Source: Verrucosispora sioxanthis (GTDB lineage Bacteria; Actinomycetota; Actinomycetes; Mycobacteriales; Micromonosporaceae). Taken from it: a stretch of DNA of 64,000 bases. The notes beneath the pieces were generated by a model that ran no database searches, was not told where the DNA came from, and was given only the letters and a program-made list of their open reading frames with translations. Positions 50,544 to 59,355 of this stretch are shown here, piece by piece. Position 1 is the stretch's first letter. Every line of letters starts with the position of its first letter. The stretch is from contig NZ_SAIY01000012.1 of the NCBI RefSeq assembly GCF_010560025.1, positions 124,001-188,000 of the forward strand, given 5' to 3'. A program made the translations under genes and the position numbers.

Positions 50544-51272
50544 TTGACCAACGTCACCATCATCACCGGCGGCAGCCGCGGCATCGGCGCCGCCACCGCC
50601 CGCCGCCTCGCCCACACCGGCCACCACATCGCCCTCGGCTACCGCCGAAACCACACCGCCGCCGACACCGTCGTGGCCGACCTGCGCGCCACCGGCGTAC
50701 GCGCCATCGCCGTACCCGCCGACACCCGCGACCCCGACCAGGTCACCGCCCTGTTCGACGCCGCAGCCGACCTCGGCACCCTCACCGGCCTGGTCAACAA
50801 CGCCGGCATCACCAGCCCGATCGGGCCCTTCACCGACCTCGACCCCGACGACCTGCGCCGCGTCGTCGACGTCAACCTCATCGGCTACGTCCTCTGCGCC
50901 CAACAGGCCGCCCGCCGCATGGGCGACGGCGCCGCCATCGTCAACCTCTCCTCCGTCGCCGCCACCCTCGGCAGCCCAGGGGAGTACGTCCACTACGCCG
51001 CCGTCAAAGCCGCCACCGACACCCTCACCATCGGCCTGGCCAAGGAGCTCGCCCCCCGGGGCATCCGCGTCAACGCCGTCGCCCCCGGCATCATCCGCAC
51101 CGAAATCCACGCGCTGTCCGGCCAACCCGACCGACCCGAGCGCGCCGCCAGCCGCATCCCACTCGGCCGCCCCGGCGAACCCGACGAGGTCGCCGCCGCC
51201 ATCGCCTGGCTGCTCAGCCCCGACGCCTCCTACACCACCGGCACCATCCTCCGCGTCGGCGGCGGCCTCTGA
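50544..51272 (+). CDS. Short-chain dehydrogenase/reductase
   Basis: Encodes 242 residues. The NAD(P) motif is TNVTIITGGSRGIGAATARRLA, the structural motif LVNNAGITS, and the catalytic Ser-Tyr-Lys is SS...YVHYAAVKAATDTL. A C-terminal PGIIRTEIHA and GTILRVGGGL complete the classical SDR pattern. The start is TTG at 50544, supported by GGGGAGAGG upstream; no ATG or GTG fits. The GNAT gene begins two bases after its stop. Confidence 0.93.
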   Translation: MTNVTIITGGSRGIGAATARRLAHTGHHIALGYRRNHTAADTVVADLRATGVRAIAVPADTRDPDQVTALFDAAADLGTLTGLVNNAGITSPIGPFTDLDPDDLRRVVDVNLIGYVLCAQQAARRMGDGAAIVNLSSVAATLGSPGEYVHYAAVKAATDTLTIGLAKELAPRGIRVNAVAPGIIRTEIHALSGQPDRPERAASRIPLGRPGEPDEVAAAIAWLLSPDASYTTGTILRVGGGL

Positions 51273-51274
51273 CA

Positions 51275-51865
51275 GTGCCTGCGCTCGTGCCACCGGCCCT
51301 GCCGCCCGGCAGCCTGCACTGCCACCGGCAACCCACCATCGACGGCGACGGACTGCGTCTGCGTCCCTGGCAACCCGGCGACCGACCTGCCGTCCTCGCC
51401 GGCTACGCCGACCCCGCCATCCAACGCTGGCACTGCCGCACCATGACCGACGAGGAGGCCCACGCCTGGCTCGTCTCCTGGCCACAACGTTGGCAGGCCG
51501 AGAGCGGAGCCGGCTGGGCCGTCACCGACAGCACCGGCGTCCTCGGCCAGATCAGCCTGCGCCGGCTCGACCTCGCCGACGGCATCGCCGAGGTTTCGTA
51601 CTGGGTCCTGCCGTACGCTCGCGGCCGGCGAGTCGCAGTGCGCGCCCTCACCGCCCTCACCACCTGGTCGTTCGACACCGGACTGCACCGTCTCGAACTC
51701 AACCACTCGACGGCCAACCCCGCTTCCTGCGTCGTCGCCCGACGTGCCGGCTACCCGGCCGAGGGGACCGCCCGCCGCGAAGGCCACCACGCCGACGGCT
51801 GGCACGACACCCACCGCCACGCCCGGCTGCGCATCGACCCACCGGTCGCTCACCGCCCGCGGTAA
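51275..51865 (+). CDS. GNAT N-acetyltransferase, RimJ/RimL-like
   Basis: Encodes 196 residues. The GNAT core has GDGLRLRPWQPGDRPAVLAGY, VLGQISLRRLDLADGIAEVSYWVLPYARGRRVAVRALTALTTWSFDTGLHRLEL and NPASCVVARRAGYPAEG. The acetyl-CoA loop is RGRRVA instead of the common RGxGxA. Substrate unknown. It starts with GTG two bases after the SDR stop, suggesting co-translation. Confidence 0.88.
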   Translation: MPALVPPALPPGSLHCHRQPTIDGDGLRLRPWQPGDRPAVLAGYADPAIQRWHCRTMTDEEAHAWLVSWPQRWQAESGAGWAVTDSTGVLGQISLRRLDLADGIAEVSYWVLPYARGRRVAVRALTALTTWSFDTGLHRLELNHSTANPASCVVARRAGYPAEGTARREGHHADGWHDTHRHARLRIDPPVAHRPR

Positions 51866-52068
51866 GCGACCGAACCATCCAGCGCCCAACAACGGCACCC
51901 GAGCGGGCAGCACTCGTCCTCGGGGCAGTGTCGGCAACAGGCGCTCTTGGGTGACGTCGCGAGCCACTGCCCACTGACTCCTGAAGCGACATTCGATAAT
52001 GCACATTATGTAAAGTTGAGTGAAGTACCCTACGCCCCTGCCGGCTGGACCCCGCGAGGCGCGGACGG

Positions 52069-52629
52069 TCAGTCGGTCGAGCCGAAGCTGACCTCCGCGG
52101 TCTCGACGGTGCCGCCCTGACGACCGGGTGCCTTCTGGAAGCCCCAGTAGAGGTTGGTGTGGGCGACGACCTGCTCCGGCGGCGGCGCGCCGTAGGCGGT
52201 CAGGTCCTCGGTGGTGTGCGCGTCACCCACGAGCGTCGTGTCGTACCCCCGGACGAGCGCGCCGTGCAGGGTCGACCGGATGCAGGCGTCGGTCTGCGCG
52301 CCCGTGACGATCAGCCGGCCCACGCCACGCTCGGCGAGCACCGTCTCCAGCTCGGTGTCCTCGAACGAGTCGCCGTAGCGCTTGTGCACCAGCGGCTCGG
52401 TGTCCTCGCGGACCAACTCGGGCACGTACTGCCAGGCATCGCTGCCCTGTGGAAGGCTCTCGTCGGAATGCTGCACCCAGACGACCGGCACACCCTCGGC
52501 GCGGGCCCTGCCCAGCAGAGTGTTGATGTTGGCGATGACGCCGTCGCGGTTGTGGCTGCCCGCCACCACCCCGTTCTGCACGTCGATGACGAGCAGGGCC
52601 GTGTTGGGCCGCTCGGGCAGGGTCGTCAT
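52069..52629 (-). CDS. Isochorismatase family cysteine hydrolase
   Basis: Encodes 186 residues. The catalytic Asp is in TALLVIDVQNGVV, and the Cys is in RLIVTGAQTDACIRSTLHGALVRGYDTTLVGDAHTT. The family includes nicotinamidases, N-carbamoylsarcosine amidases and isochorismatases; the substrate is not clear. The ATG at 52629 follows GGAGG. Confidence 0.92.
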   Translation of the reverse strand: MTTLPERPNTALLVIDVQNGVVAGSHNRDGVIANINTLLGRARAEGVPVVWVQHSDESLPQGSDAWQYVPELVREDTEPLVHKRYGDSFEDTELETVLAERGVGRLIVTGAQTDACIRSTLHGALVRGYDTTLVGDAHTTEDLTAYGAPPPEQVVAHTNLYWGFQKAPGRQGGTVETAEVSFGSTD

Positions 52630-52724
52630 GGTGCGCCTCCGTTGCCAGTGGGGTCGGTGCGCGCACCGTAGACCCGCCCACCGACAGAAACGCTCCCCTC
52701 CCCTCGGAGGCGCACGGAATGCGA

Positions 52725-52740
52725 ATATCATGCATAATAT
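52725..52740. promoter_or_regulatory. AT-rich palindrome at integrase promoter
   Basis: ATATCATGCATAATAT is a near-perfect 16-bp palindrome centred on ATGCAT. It holds a -10-like CATAAT (52733-52738) and ends 5 bases before the integrase ATG, which itself begins ATGCAT. A regulator could bind here, and the transcript is probably leaderless. Confidence 0.5.
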
Positions 52741-52745
52741 CCCTT

Positions 52746-53744
52746 ATGCATGACAAACCGGACGGATCGGTGGTGGCACTGATCGAGGAGTTCCTGACCG
52801 CCCGGGCCACCCGCAAGCCCTCCCCCCACACCCAGGCCGCCTACCGGCGGGATCTGACCGCTGTGGCCGCGCTCGCCGCAGAGCTGTCCACCCCTCCCCT
52901 CCCCCTGGCCGACCTGCCGGTCGACGCGCTCTCCCCCAGGCTGATGCGGGCCGCGTTCGCCCGGTTCGCCGCCGGCCGGGCGGCCAGTTCCGTCGGTCGG
53001 GCCTGGTCCACCTGGAACGGTTTCTTCTGCTTCCTGGTCGCCGAGCAGGTGGTGCCCGGCAATCCGATGCCGGCCGTGGGGCGTCCCCGTACTCCCCTGC
53101 CGACGCCGAAACCGCTGCGCGGTGAGGGCACACCCGAACACCTGCTCGCCTCGGCGGCGCGGGCCGAGGGCCGGCAGCGGGATCCGTGGCCGGAGCGGGA
53201 CGTGGCGGTGCTGGCGCTGGCCCTGTGCGCGGGGCTGCGGCTGTCGGAGTTGCTGGCGTTGCGGGTCGGTTCGCTCGGTGGTCGCCCCGGTGAGCGACGC
53301 ATCGAGGTGACCGGCAAGGGTGGGCGTCCCCGGGTGCTGCCGGTCGAGCCGGATCTGGACGCGGTGCTGGCGAACTACCTCGACAGCCGTGCCCGCCGCT
53401 TCGGCTCCCGTACGGTGCGCCAGGTGTCGCCGCTGCTGGTGGACCGGCAGGGCGAGCCGCTGCGCCGGGGTGGTCTTCAGTACCTGGTGGAGTCCTGTTA
53501 CCGGCGGGCCGGGATCGGTGACCGGGTGCCGCGTGGAGCGCGGTTGCACGCGCTGCGGCACACGTTCGCCACCCGGTTGGCCGAGGACGGTGCCGGGGCT
53601 GCCGAGATCATGCGTTTGCTGGGGCACGCGTCGTTGGCGTCGTCGCAGACGTACATCGAGGTGACGTCGGGCCAGCAGCGGGAGGCCGTACGGGCCAACC
53701 GTACGTACCGGGCGTTGGCGGGGCTGTTCTCGCCTCCTGACTGA
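52746..53744 (+). CDS. Tyrosine recombinase (XerC/D-like integrase)
   Basis: Encodes 332 residues. The N-terminal SAM-like domain has PSPHTQAAYRRDLTAVAALAAEL. The catalytic residues are the Arg in AGLRLSELLAL, the Lys in IEVTGKGGRPRVLP, HALRHTFATRL, and LLGHASLASSQTYIEV with the nucleophile Tyr. It is intact. No adjacent excisionase, tRNA or attachment repeat is seen, so it is more like the stand-alone Xer-like recombinases of actinomycetes than a phage integrase. Confidence 0.92.
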   Translation: MHDKPDGSVVALIEEFLTARATRKPSPHTQAAYRRDLTAVAALAAELSTPPLPLADLPVDALSPRLMRAAFARFAAGRAASSVGRAWSTWNGFFCFLVAEQVVPGNPMPAVGRPRTPLPTPKPLRGEGTPEHLLASAARAEGRQRDPWPERDVAVLALALCAGLRLSELLALRVGSLGGRPGERRIEVTGKGGRPRVLPVEPDLDAVLANYLDSRARRFGSRTVRQVSPLLVDRQGEPLRRGGLQYLVESCYRRAGIGDRVPRGARLHALRHTFATRLAEDGAGAAEIMRLLGHASLASSQTYIEVTSGQQREAVRANRTYRALAGLFSPPD

Positions 53745-53905
53745 TCTGGCGCCGGTGCTGTCCGGTGGCCGTGTCGGGGTGATGACGTGGCCGGTGGTAT
53801 GGCAGGGTGGCGGGGACGCGACTGGCGGCATCAGGGATGGGATAGACCATCGGGAAGCTCGTCGTGGGGGTCGTCCGCCTGGGCCCGCCACGGGCGAGGT
53901 GAGCT

Positions 53906-54856
53906 ATGTCGACGACGATGACGAACGCACGGCTGCTGCCGGGCGCGCCGGTGGCACAGGCGATCTTGGTTCAGGTGGCCGAAGGCGTGTCGGAGCTGCG
54001 GACGGCGGGGATGACCCCGGCGTTGGCAACGGTGCTCGTGGGTGACGACGAGGCCAGTGCCGGCTACATCCGGATTAAGCAGCGGCAGGCGGCGGAGCTG
54101 GGCTTCGCGTCGCCGCACGTGCGGTTGGCGGCGACGGCGTCGCAGGCCGACGTGCACGCGGTGCTGGCGGAGTTCAACTCCGATCCGGGGGTGCACGGGG
54201 TGTTGGTGCAGTACCCCGTACCCGGCGGTCTGGATTACGACCGGGCGTTGCAGACCCTCGACCCGGATTCGGACGTGGACGGGATGCATCCGGTGAACAT
54301 GGGGCGGCTGGCGTTGGGGTTGCCGGGGCCGCTGCCGTGCACGCCGGCGGCGATCGAGGCGTTGTTGGCCCACCACGGGGTGCCGGTGGCCGGCCGTGAG
54401 GTGGTGATCCTGGGTCGTGGGGCGACGTTGGGGCGGCCGTTGGCGATGCTGCTGGCGCAGAAGCGGTCGACGGCGAATGCGGCGGTGACGGTGGTGCACA
54501 CCGGGGTGGCGGACTGGCCTCGGTATACGCGTCGGGCGGAGATCCTGGTGGCGGCGGCCGGAGTGCCGGGCATCGTGCGGCCGGAGCATGTGCGTCCGGG
54601 TGCGGTGGTGGTCGGTGCTGGGGTGCGGTACGCGGGGCGCCGGTTGCTGCCGGATGTGGACGAGTCGTGTGCGCGGGTGGCAGGAGCGATCACGCCGAGG
54701 GTCGGTGGGGTGGGTCCGGTGACGGTGGCGATGCTGTTCCGCAACGCGCTGCGGGCGGCCCGTTCGGCGGCTGACCTGGCGGCGCATCCGCAGTGCGACG
54801 GTCGTGCACTGTTCCGCCTGCCGCACCCCGAGTTCAGGAGGCAGCAACAACCCTGA
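53906..54856 (+). CDS. folD: FolD-like methylenetetrahydrofolate dehydrogenase/cyclohydrolase
   Basis: Encodes 316 residues. The substrate-site YIRIKQRQAAELGF keeps the YxxxK pair, and VQYPVPGGLD, DVDGMHPVNMGRL and the NADP motif ILGRGATLGRPLAMLLAQK follow. The C terminus has RVGGVGPVTVAMLFRNAL. It interconverts 5,10-methylene- and 10-formyl-tetrahydrofolate. The usual GRSxxVG is GRGATLG and VQLPLP is VQYPVP, so it may be a divergent paralogue. The ATG follows GAGGTGA. Confidence 0.88.
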   Translation: MSTTMTNARLLPGAPVAQAILVQVAEGVSELRTAGMTPALATVLVGDDEASAGYIRIKQRQAAELGFASPHVRLAATASQADVHAVLAEFNSDPGVHGVLVQYPVPGGLDYDRALQTLDPDSDVDGMHPVNMGRLALGLPGPLPCTPAAIEALLAHHGVPVAGREVVILGRGATLGRPLAMLLAQKRSTANAAVTVVHTGVADWPRYTRRAEILVAAAGVPGIVRPEHVRPGAVVVGAGVRYAGRRLLPDVDESCARVAGAITPRVGGVGPVTVAMLFRNALRAARSAADLAAHPQCDGRALFRLPHPEFRRQQQP

Positions 54857-54869
54857 TGTTGCCGCCTCC
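54837..54869. terminator. Twin hairpin 1 after folD
   Basis: The stem GGAGGC/GCCTCC continues, after one A.C mismatch, into GCAACA/TGTTGC with a 7-base loop ACCCTGA. The folD stop codon TGA lies inside the loop. Confidence 0.8.
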
Positions 54870-54876
54870 GATGGCA

Positions 54877-54911
54877 CGGACACCGCAACAACCCTGATGT
54901 TGCTGTGTCCG
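54877..54911. terminator. Twin hairpin 2 after folD
   Basis: The stem CGGACAC/GTGTCCG continues, after one C.T mismatch, into the same GCAACA/TGTTGC inner stem and the same ACCCTGA loop as twin hairpin 1. It lies between convergent genes. Confidence 0.8.
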
Positions 54912-54939
54912 ACGCGCGAGGCGTGCTGCGCGGCGGCGG

Positions 54940-55728
54940 TCAGGGGTGGGTGCCGAGGTCGACGACCAAGGGGCGGTGGTCGGAGATGGTCGACAGCGGG
55001 GTGCGGACGGCCGCGACCGGGGGTAGCTGGTCGAAGCCGTGCCGGTCGGCGAGGATGTGGTCGAGCTGGACGCGGGGTTGTGCGGCCGGGTAGGTGGGTC
55101 GGCGGGCCAGCAGGTGCCAGCCGGAGACGGCGCGGGTGGCCCAGGCGGGCAGGTTCAGGTCGCCGAGCAGGATGCGGGGGGCGGGCAGGGCGCGCAGGGC
55201 GCGGATGACCTGGCGGAGTTGGCGGACGTTCCAGCCGGCGACGAAGGACAGGTGGGTGGCGGCGACGGTGAGCGGGCCGTGTGGGGTGTCCAGCACGGCG
55301 GCGAGCACGACGCGGGGTTCGTCGCGGAGCAGGATGAGGCCGCCGCCCGGGCCGGGCACGTAGACCGGGGAGCGTACCGGGGCGGGGTGCAGTCGGGTGA
55401 CCCGCCAGCTGGTGACCGGGTGGCGGGAGATCAGGCCGACGCCGTAGCAGGGTTCGCCGTGGCCGTCGTCGTCGTGGGTGAGGGGGCGGAACGCCTCGCC
55501 GGGGGTGCCGACGACGGCGGCGGCGAAGCGGTGCTCGGGTGCGCCGATGGCCTGGGCGGCGATGGCGGTGAGGTCGAGGTGGCCGCTGCGGGACTGGTCG
55601 CGGTCGACCTCCTGCAGGGCCAGGACGTCGGCGTCGAGGGCGGCGACGGCGGCGGTCAGCCGGGCCGGGTCGACCAGGCCGTCGGCGAGGGACCGTCCGT
55701 GCAGCAGGTTGAACGTGGCCAGGCGCAC
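54940..55728 (-). CDS. Endonuclease/exonuclease/phosphatase (EEP) family hydrolase
   Basis: Encodes 262 residues with the EEP motifs: ATFNLLHGR, VLALQEVDRDQ (metal-binding Glu), ATHLSF, RILLGDLNLPAW (DxN), VQLDHILAD and TISDHRPLVVDL (SDH). The family covers DNA-repair nucleases, phosphodiesterases and sphingomyelinase-like enzymes. No signal peptide is seen. The substrate is unknown. Confidence 0.92.
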   Translation of the reverse strand: MRLATFNLLHGRSLADGLVDPARLTAAVAALDADVLALQEVDRDQSRSGHLDLTAIAAQAIGAPEHRFAAAVVGTPGEAFRPLTHDDDGHGEPCYGVGLISRHPVTSWRVTRLHPAPVRSPVYVPGPGGGLILLRDEPRVVLAAVLDTPHGPLTVAATHLSFVAGWNVRQLRQVIRALRALPAPRILLGDLNLPAWATRAVSGWHLLARRPTYPAAQPRVQLDHILADRHGFDQLPPVAAVRTPLSTISDHRPLVVDLGTHP

Positions 55729-55764
55729 GCTGTCACCTTAGCGACGGCGTGGGAGAGTTGCCCG

Positions 55765-55851
55765 ATGCTGCGGGCGTTGTGCTGTTCGATGCTGGTGTTT
55801 GTGGCGATTGGTGGGGTGGGGATCTGGGTACGGCGTCGTCGGGGCCGGTGA
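55765..55851 (+). CDS. Possible 28-residue membrane peptide
   Basis: A short frame encodes MLRALCCSMLVFVAIGGVG followed by IWVRRRRGR, a single hydrophobic helix with a positively charged C-terminal end. GGAGAG lies a few bases upstream of the ATG. Such small membrane proteins are common but hard to prove; it is divergent from the EEP gene. Confidence 0.35.
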   Translation: MLRALCCSMLVFVAIGGVGIWVRRRRGR

Positions 55852-55905
55852 GGCTGGCCACAGCCGGCGGTGTGGGGTGGCCGGCAGTGGGAAGAATGGC
55901 GGCTC

Positions 55906-56685
55906 GTGGAGGTGGACCCGGCGACCGTGGTGACGCTGCTGACCGCCGCCGCCCTGGCGGGCTGGGTGGACGCCGTGGTGGGTGGTGGTGGGCTGCTGCT
56001 GTTGCCGGCGTTGCTGGTGGCGGCTCCGGGGCTGCCACCGGCGACGGCGTTGGGGACGAACAAGTTGGCGGCGATCGCCGGCACGTCGACGGCGGCGGTG
56101 ACGTACGCCCGCCGTACGAAGATCGACTGGGTGGTGGCGGGGCCGGCGGCGGCGTTGGCGGTGGTGTGCGCGGGCCTGGGTGCGGCGTTGGCCGGGGCGG
56201 TGCCGCCGTCGGCGTACCGGCCGGTGGTGCTCGTGGTGCTGGTGTCGGTGGCGCTGTTCGTGGTCCTGCGTCCCTCGCTGGGGGTGCTGGCGGTGCCGCA
56301 GCGGCGGACCCGGGTGCGGGTGGTGGTGGCGGTGCTGGTGGCCGGGGTGGGCATCGCCGCCTATGACGGGTTGATCGGTCCGGGTACGGGCACGTTTCTG
56401 GTGCTGGCGTTCACCGCGCTGGTGGGTGCGGATTTCGTGCACGGTTCGGCGATGGCGAAGGTGGTCAACGCGGGTACGAACGCCGGTGCCCTGGCGGTGT
56501 TCGCGGTGACCGGGCATGTGTGGTGGCTGATGGGTGCGGCGATGGCGGTGTGCAACATCGCGGGGGCGTCGGTGGGCGCGCGGATGGCGTTGCGGCGTGG
56601 TTCCGGGTTCGTGCGGGTGGTGCTGCTGGTGGTGGTGCTGGCGTTGGTGGCGAGGTTGGGTTACGACCAGTGGGTGGCCGGGTGA
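55906..56685 (+). CDS. TauE/SafE family permease
   Basis: Encodes 259 residues with about seven membrane helices. The paired family motif appears as GWVDAVVGGGGLLLLPALL and, later, AYDGLIGPGTGTFLVLAFTALVGADFVHGSAMAKVVNAGTNAGAL. Members export sulfite, sulfoacetate or other organic anions. The start is the GTG at 55906 just after a second possible frame start at 55870. Confidence 0.92.
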   Translation: MEVDPATVVTLLTAAALAGWVDAVVGGGGLLLLPALLVAAPGLPPATALGTNKLAAIAGTSTAAVTYARRTKIDWVVAGPAAALAVVCAGLGAALAGAVPPSAYRPVVLVVLVSVALFVVLRPSLGVLAVPQRRTRVRVVVAVLVAGVGIAAYDGLIGPGTGTFLVLAFTALVGADFVHGSAMAKVVNAGTNAGALAVFAVTGHVWWLMGAAMAVCNIAGASVGARMALRRGSGFVRVVLLVVVLALVARLGYDQWVAG

Positions 56686-56718
56686 GGGTGCCGGCGCGGT
56701 GCGTGTGATCATCGGCGG

Positions 56719-57555
56719 GTGGTGGTGCGTGCGGAACACGACCGGGCCGTGTTGGCGGGTCTGCTGAGCCGGGATCCGGTGTTGCACGCCTATCAGTTGG
56801 GTGATCTGGACGACTTCTTCTGGCCGTACACGTCGTGGTTTCGGCGTGGCGAGTCGGTGGTGCTGCTGTATCACGGTGCGGTGCCGCCGACGCTGCTGGC
56901 GTTCGCGCGGCCGGCGCAGGTCGGTGCGGTGGCGGCGTTGCTGGGTGAGGTGGCGCCGGTGCTGCCGGCGCGGTTGTACGCGCACCTGTCCCCCGGCCTG
57001 GAGTCGGTGTTGGGTGGCGCGTTCCGGGTCACCGCGGCGGGGCCGCATCTGAAGATGGCGTTGACAGACCGGGGGCGGTTGGCGGCGGTCACGCCGGCCG
57101 GTGAGGTGCTGGGTCGGGCGGACCTGCCCCGGTTGCACGAGTTGTACGCGGCGGCCTACCCGGGTAACTGGTTCGATCCGCGGATGGTGGACACCGGCCG
57201 GTACGTGGGCATTCGTGACGGTGGGCTGCTGGTGGCGGTGGCAGGGGTGCATGTCGTCTCCGCGGCGCACCGGGTGGCGGCGGTGGGTAACGTGACGACC
57301 CGGCCCGGCTGGCGGGGCCGGGGGTTGGCGGGGGCGGTGGTGGCTCGCCTGTGTGGGCTGTTGGCCGCCGAGGTAGACCATGTGACGTTGAACGTGGCGG
57401 CGGGCAATCCGGTGGCGGTGCGGTTGTACGAGCGGTTGGGGTTCACCCGGGTGGCCGACTACGGCGAGTTCACGCTCGTGGCGCGTAACGAGTCGCGGAT
57501 GGCTGGTTCAGCCGCGGCGGGAGGAGTCGAAGCGGCCGGCGCGGATCTCGCGTAG
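56719..57555 (+). CDS. GNAT family N-acetyltransferase, two-domain
   Basis: Encodes 278 residues. The N-terminal 100 residues (DPVLHAYQLGDLDDFFWPYTSWF) are typical of DUF4081/FR47-type GNAT proteins. The C-terminal GNAT has VGNVTTRPGWRGRGLAGAVVARLCGLLAAEVDHVTLNVAAGNPVAVRLYERLGF. The C-terminal 16 residues overlap the convergent def gene by 48 bases. Substrate unknown. Confidence 0.9.
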   Translation: MVVRAEHDRAVLAGLLSRDPVLHAYQLGDLDDFFWPYTSWFRRGESVVLLYHGAVPPTLLAFARPAQVGAVAALLGEVAPVLPARLYAHLSPGLESVLGGAFRVTAAGPHLKMALTDRGRLAAVTPAGEVLGRADLPRLHELYAAAYPGNWFDPRMVDTGRYVGIRDGGLLVAVAGVHVVSAAHRVAAVGNVTTRPGWRGRGLAGAVVARLCGLLAAEVDHVTLNVAAGNPVAVRLYERLGFTRVADYGEFTLVARNESRMAGSAAAGGVEAAGADLA

Positions 57556-58014
57556 GGCGCGGCGGCGGGTTTCACCGCGCAGGGTGTCGACGTAGAGGCG
57601 GCCGGCGAGGTGGTCGGTCTCGTGTTGCAGGGCTCGGGCGAGGAAGCCGCTGCCGGCGATGGTGAGGGGTTCGCCGTGCTGGTCGTAGCCGTGGGCGGTG
57701 GCGTGCAGCGCGCGGGGGGTCGGGAAGTACAGCCCGGGGATGGACAGGCAGCCCTCGTCGTCGTCGTGGAGTTCGTCGGACAGCTCCAGCGTCGGGTTGA
57801 CCATGTGGCCGCGGTGGCCGTCGGCGTCGTAGACGAAGACCTGAACGTTGACGCCGATCTGGGGTGCGGCGACGCCGGCGCGGCCGGGTGCGCCGAGCAG
57901 GGTGTCCATCAGGTCGGTGACCAGCGCACGTAGTTCGGTGTCGAAGCTGGTGACCGGTTCGCTGGGGGTGCGCAGCACCGGGTCGCCGATGATTCGGATG
58001 TCCCGCATCGTCAT
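57508..58014 (-). CDS. def: Peptide deformylase
   Basis: Encodes 168 residues with all three motifs: GVAAPQIGV, EGCLSIPG and QHETDHLAG, which supply the metal-binding Cys and two His plus the catalytic Glu. It removes the N-formyl group from nascent proteins. The upstream neighbour on the same strand is pabB, whose stop lies about 11 bases away. Its 3' end overlaps the GNAT gene tail to tail. Confidence 0.95.
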   Translation of the reverse strand: MTMRDIRIIGDPVLRTPSEPVTSFDTELRALVTDLMDTLLGAPGRAGVAAPQIGVNVQVFVYDADGHRGHMVNPTLELSDELHDDDEGCLSIPGLYFPTPRALHATAHGYDQHGEPLTIAGSGFLARALQHETDHLAGRLYVDTLRGETRRRALREIRAGRFDSSRRG

Positions 58015-58024
58015 GTCGGCAAGG

Positions 58025-59232
58025 TTATCCGGCGGTGGCGTCAGGTGGGCGTCGGAGGGCGGCGCGTACCGGGGCGGTCTTGGCGGCGGCTTCGGCGACC
58101 TCGGCGGCGGGGTCGCTGTCCCAGGTGATGCCGCCGCCGGCCCAGACGTGTACGGCGGTGGCGTCGACGGCGGCGGTGCGGATGGTCAGGCCGAGGTCGA
58201 TGTGGTCGGGGCCGATCCAGCCGAGGGCGCCCAGTGGCGGCGCCGCGGCCGACGGGTTCGAGGGCGGCGATGTGGTCGAGGGCGGCGAGTTTCGGGGCGC
58301 CGGTGACCGAGCCGCCGGGGCAGACGGCGCGTAGCAGGTCGGCCAGGCCGAGTCCGTCGGCGACCTCGGCGCGGACGGTGGATTCGGCCTGCCACAGGTC
58401 GCACCAGCGGCGTACGGCGAACAGTTCGTCGACGCGGACGCTGCCGGTGCGGGCGACGCGGGCCAGGTCGTTGCGTTCCAGGTCGACGATCATGATGTGT
58501 TCGGCGCGTTCCTTGGCGGAGGTGAGCAGGTCGACGCGGCCGGCGGTGGTGGCCGGTCGGGTGCCTTTGATGGGTCGGGTGGTGAGGGTGCCGCCGTGGA
58601 CCTCGACGAGGGTTTCCGGGCTGGCGCAGCCGATGGCCCAGCCGGGGCCGGTGAGGACGCCGCCGTAGCGGGCTCCGGGCAGCCGGCCGAGGCGGGCCAG
58701 GGCGGGGATCGGGTCGCCGGTGTGGGGGCGCTGGCGTGTCCGACGAGGTTGACCTGGTAGACCTCGCCTCGGCCGATGGCCTCGCGGATCGCGGTGACCG
58801 CCTCGGCGTGCTGGCGTGGGCTCCAACTCTCGGTCCAGGCGCCGCGCCACCATGACGTCGGCGGGTCGGGCCGCGTCAGGGCCGCCTCGGTGTGGCCGTA
58901 GACGACGACGGCCACCTCGGGCAGGTCGGCGGGGTTGGGTGCGCGGGTGCGCCGCCGGTCAGCAGGGCTGCGGCGGCGGCGGACACGTAGAGGGCGGCCC
59001 CGCAGACGCCGTGCCGGTGGTGGTGGCGTGCCGGGCGGGCCAGGTTGTGCAGGTGCAGGCCGTGCTCGGCGAGGAACTGTTCGGCGTACGCGGCCGGGTC
59101 GCCGCCGTCGGCGGGGCGCCACTGCCAGCGGGCCCGTTCGACGAGCCGGCCGCGGCAGGACGCGGGAACCGCGGGCGGATCGACAGCCATCCGTGGGAGC
59201 GCTTCCACGACGTCTGGGCGGTTCATGCTCAT
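58025..59232 (-). pseudogene. pabB: Aminodeoxychorismate synthase component I, frameshifted
   Basis: Four frames join into one PabB of about 400 residues. Marks are REAIGRGEVYQVNLVGHASA, PGWAIGCASPETLVEVHGG, RPIKGTRPATTAGRVDLLTSAKERAEHIMIVDLERNDL and VCPGGSVTGAPKL. The enzyme aminates chorismate to 4-amino-4-deoxychorismate for folate. Breaks lie near 58948, 58727 and 58231. After the last, GAATGALGWIGPDHIDLGL continues and TAA at 58025-58027 ends the gene. The start ATG is 59232 or 59226. All conserved residues remain, so indel error is plausible. Confidence 0.8.
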
Positions 59233-59355
59233 CCGTTCAGCGGATTTCCCGCGCACCACGCGGACATCCGGTCGATGCGGCGCGCTTCCGCTTGGTACTG
59301 TGCGTCACTGGTCATGTGAACCATGACACAGTGCCCCCACAGTCCGGAGAACCCG

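Noticed and set aside
51996..52009. Small palindrome ATAATGCACATTAT between convergent genes
   Set aside because: Arms of 6 bp in an AT-rich patch between two gene ends; no adjacent promoter is needed there.
59194..59207. TGGGAGCGCTTCCA resembles a CebR cellobiose-repressor box
   Set aside because: It lies inside the coding region near the start of pabB, one base differs from the palindrome, and no sugar gene is near.
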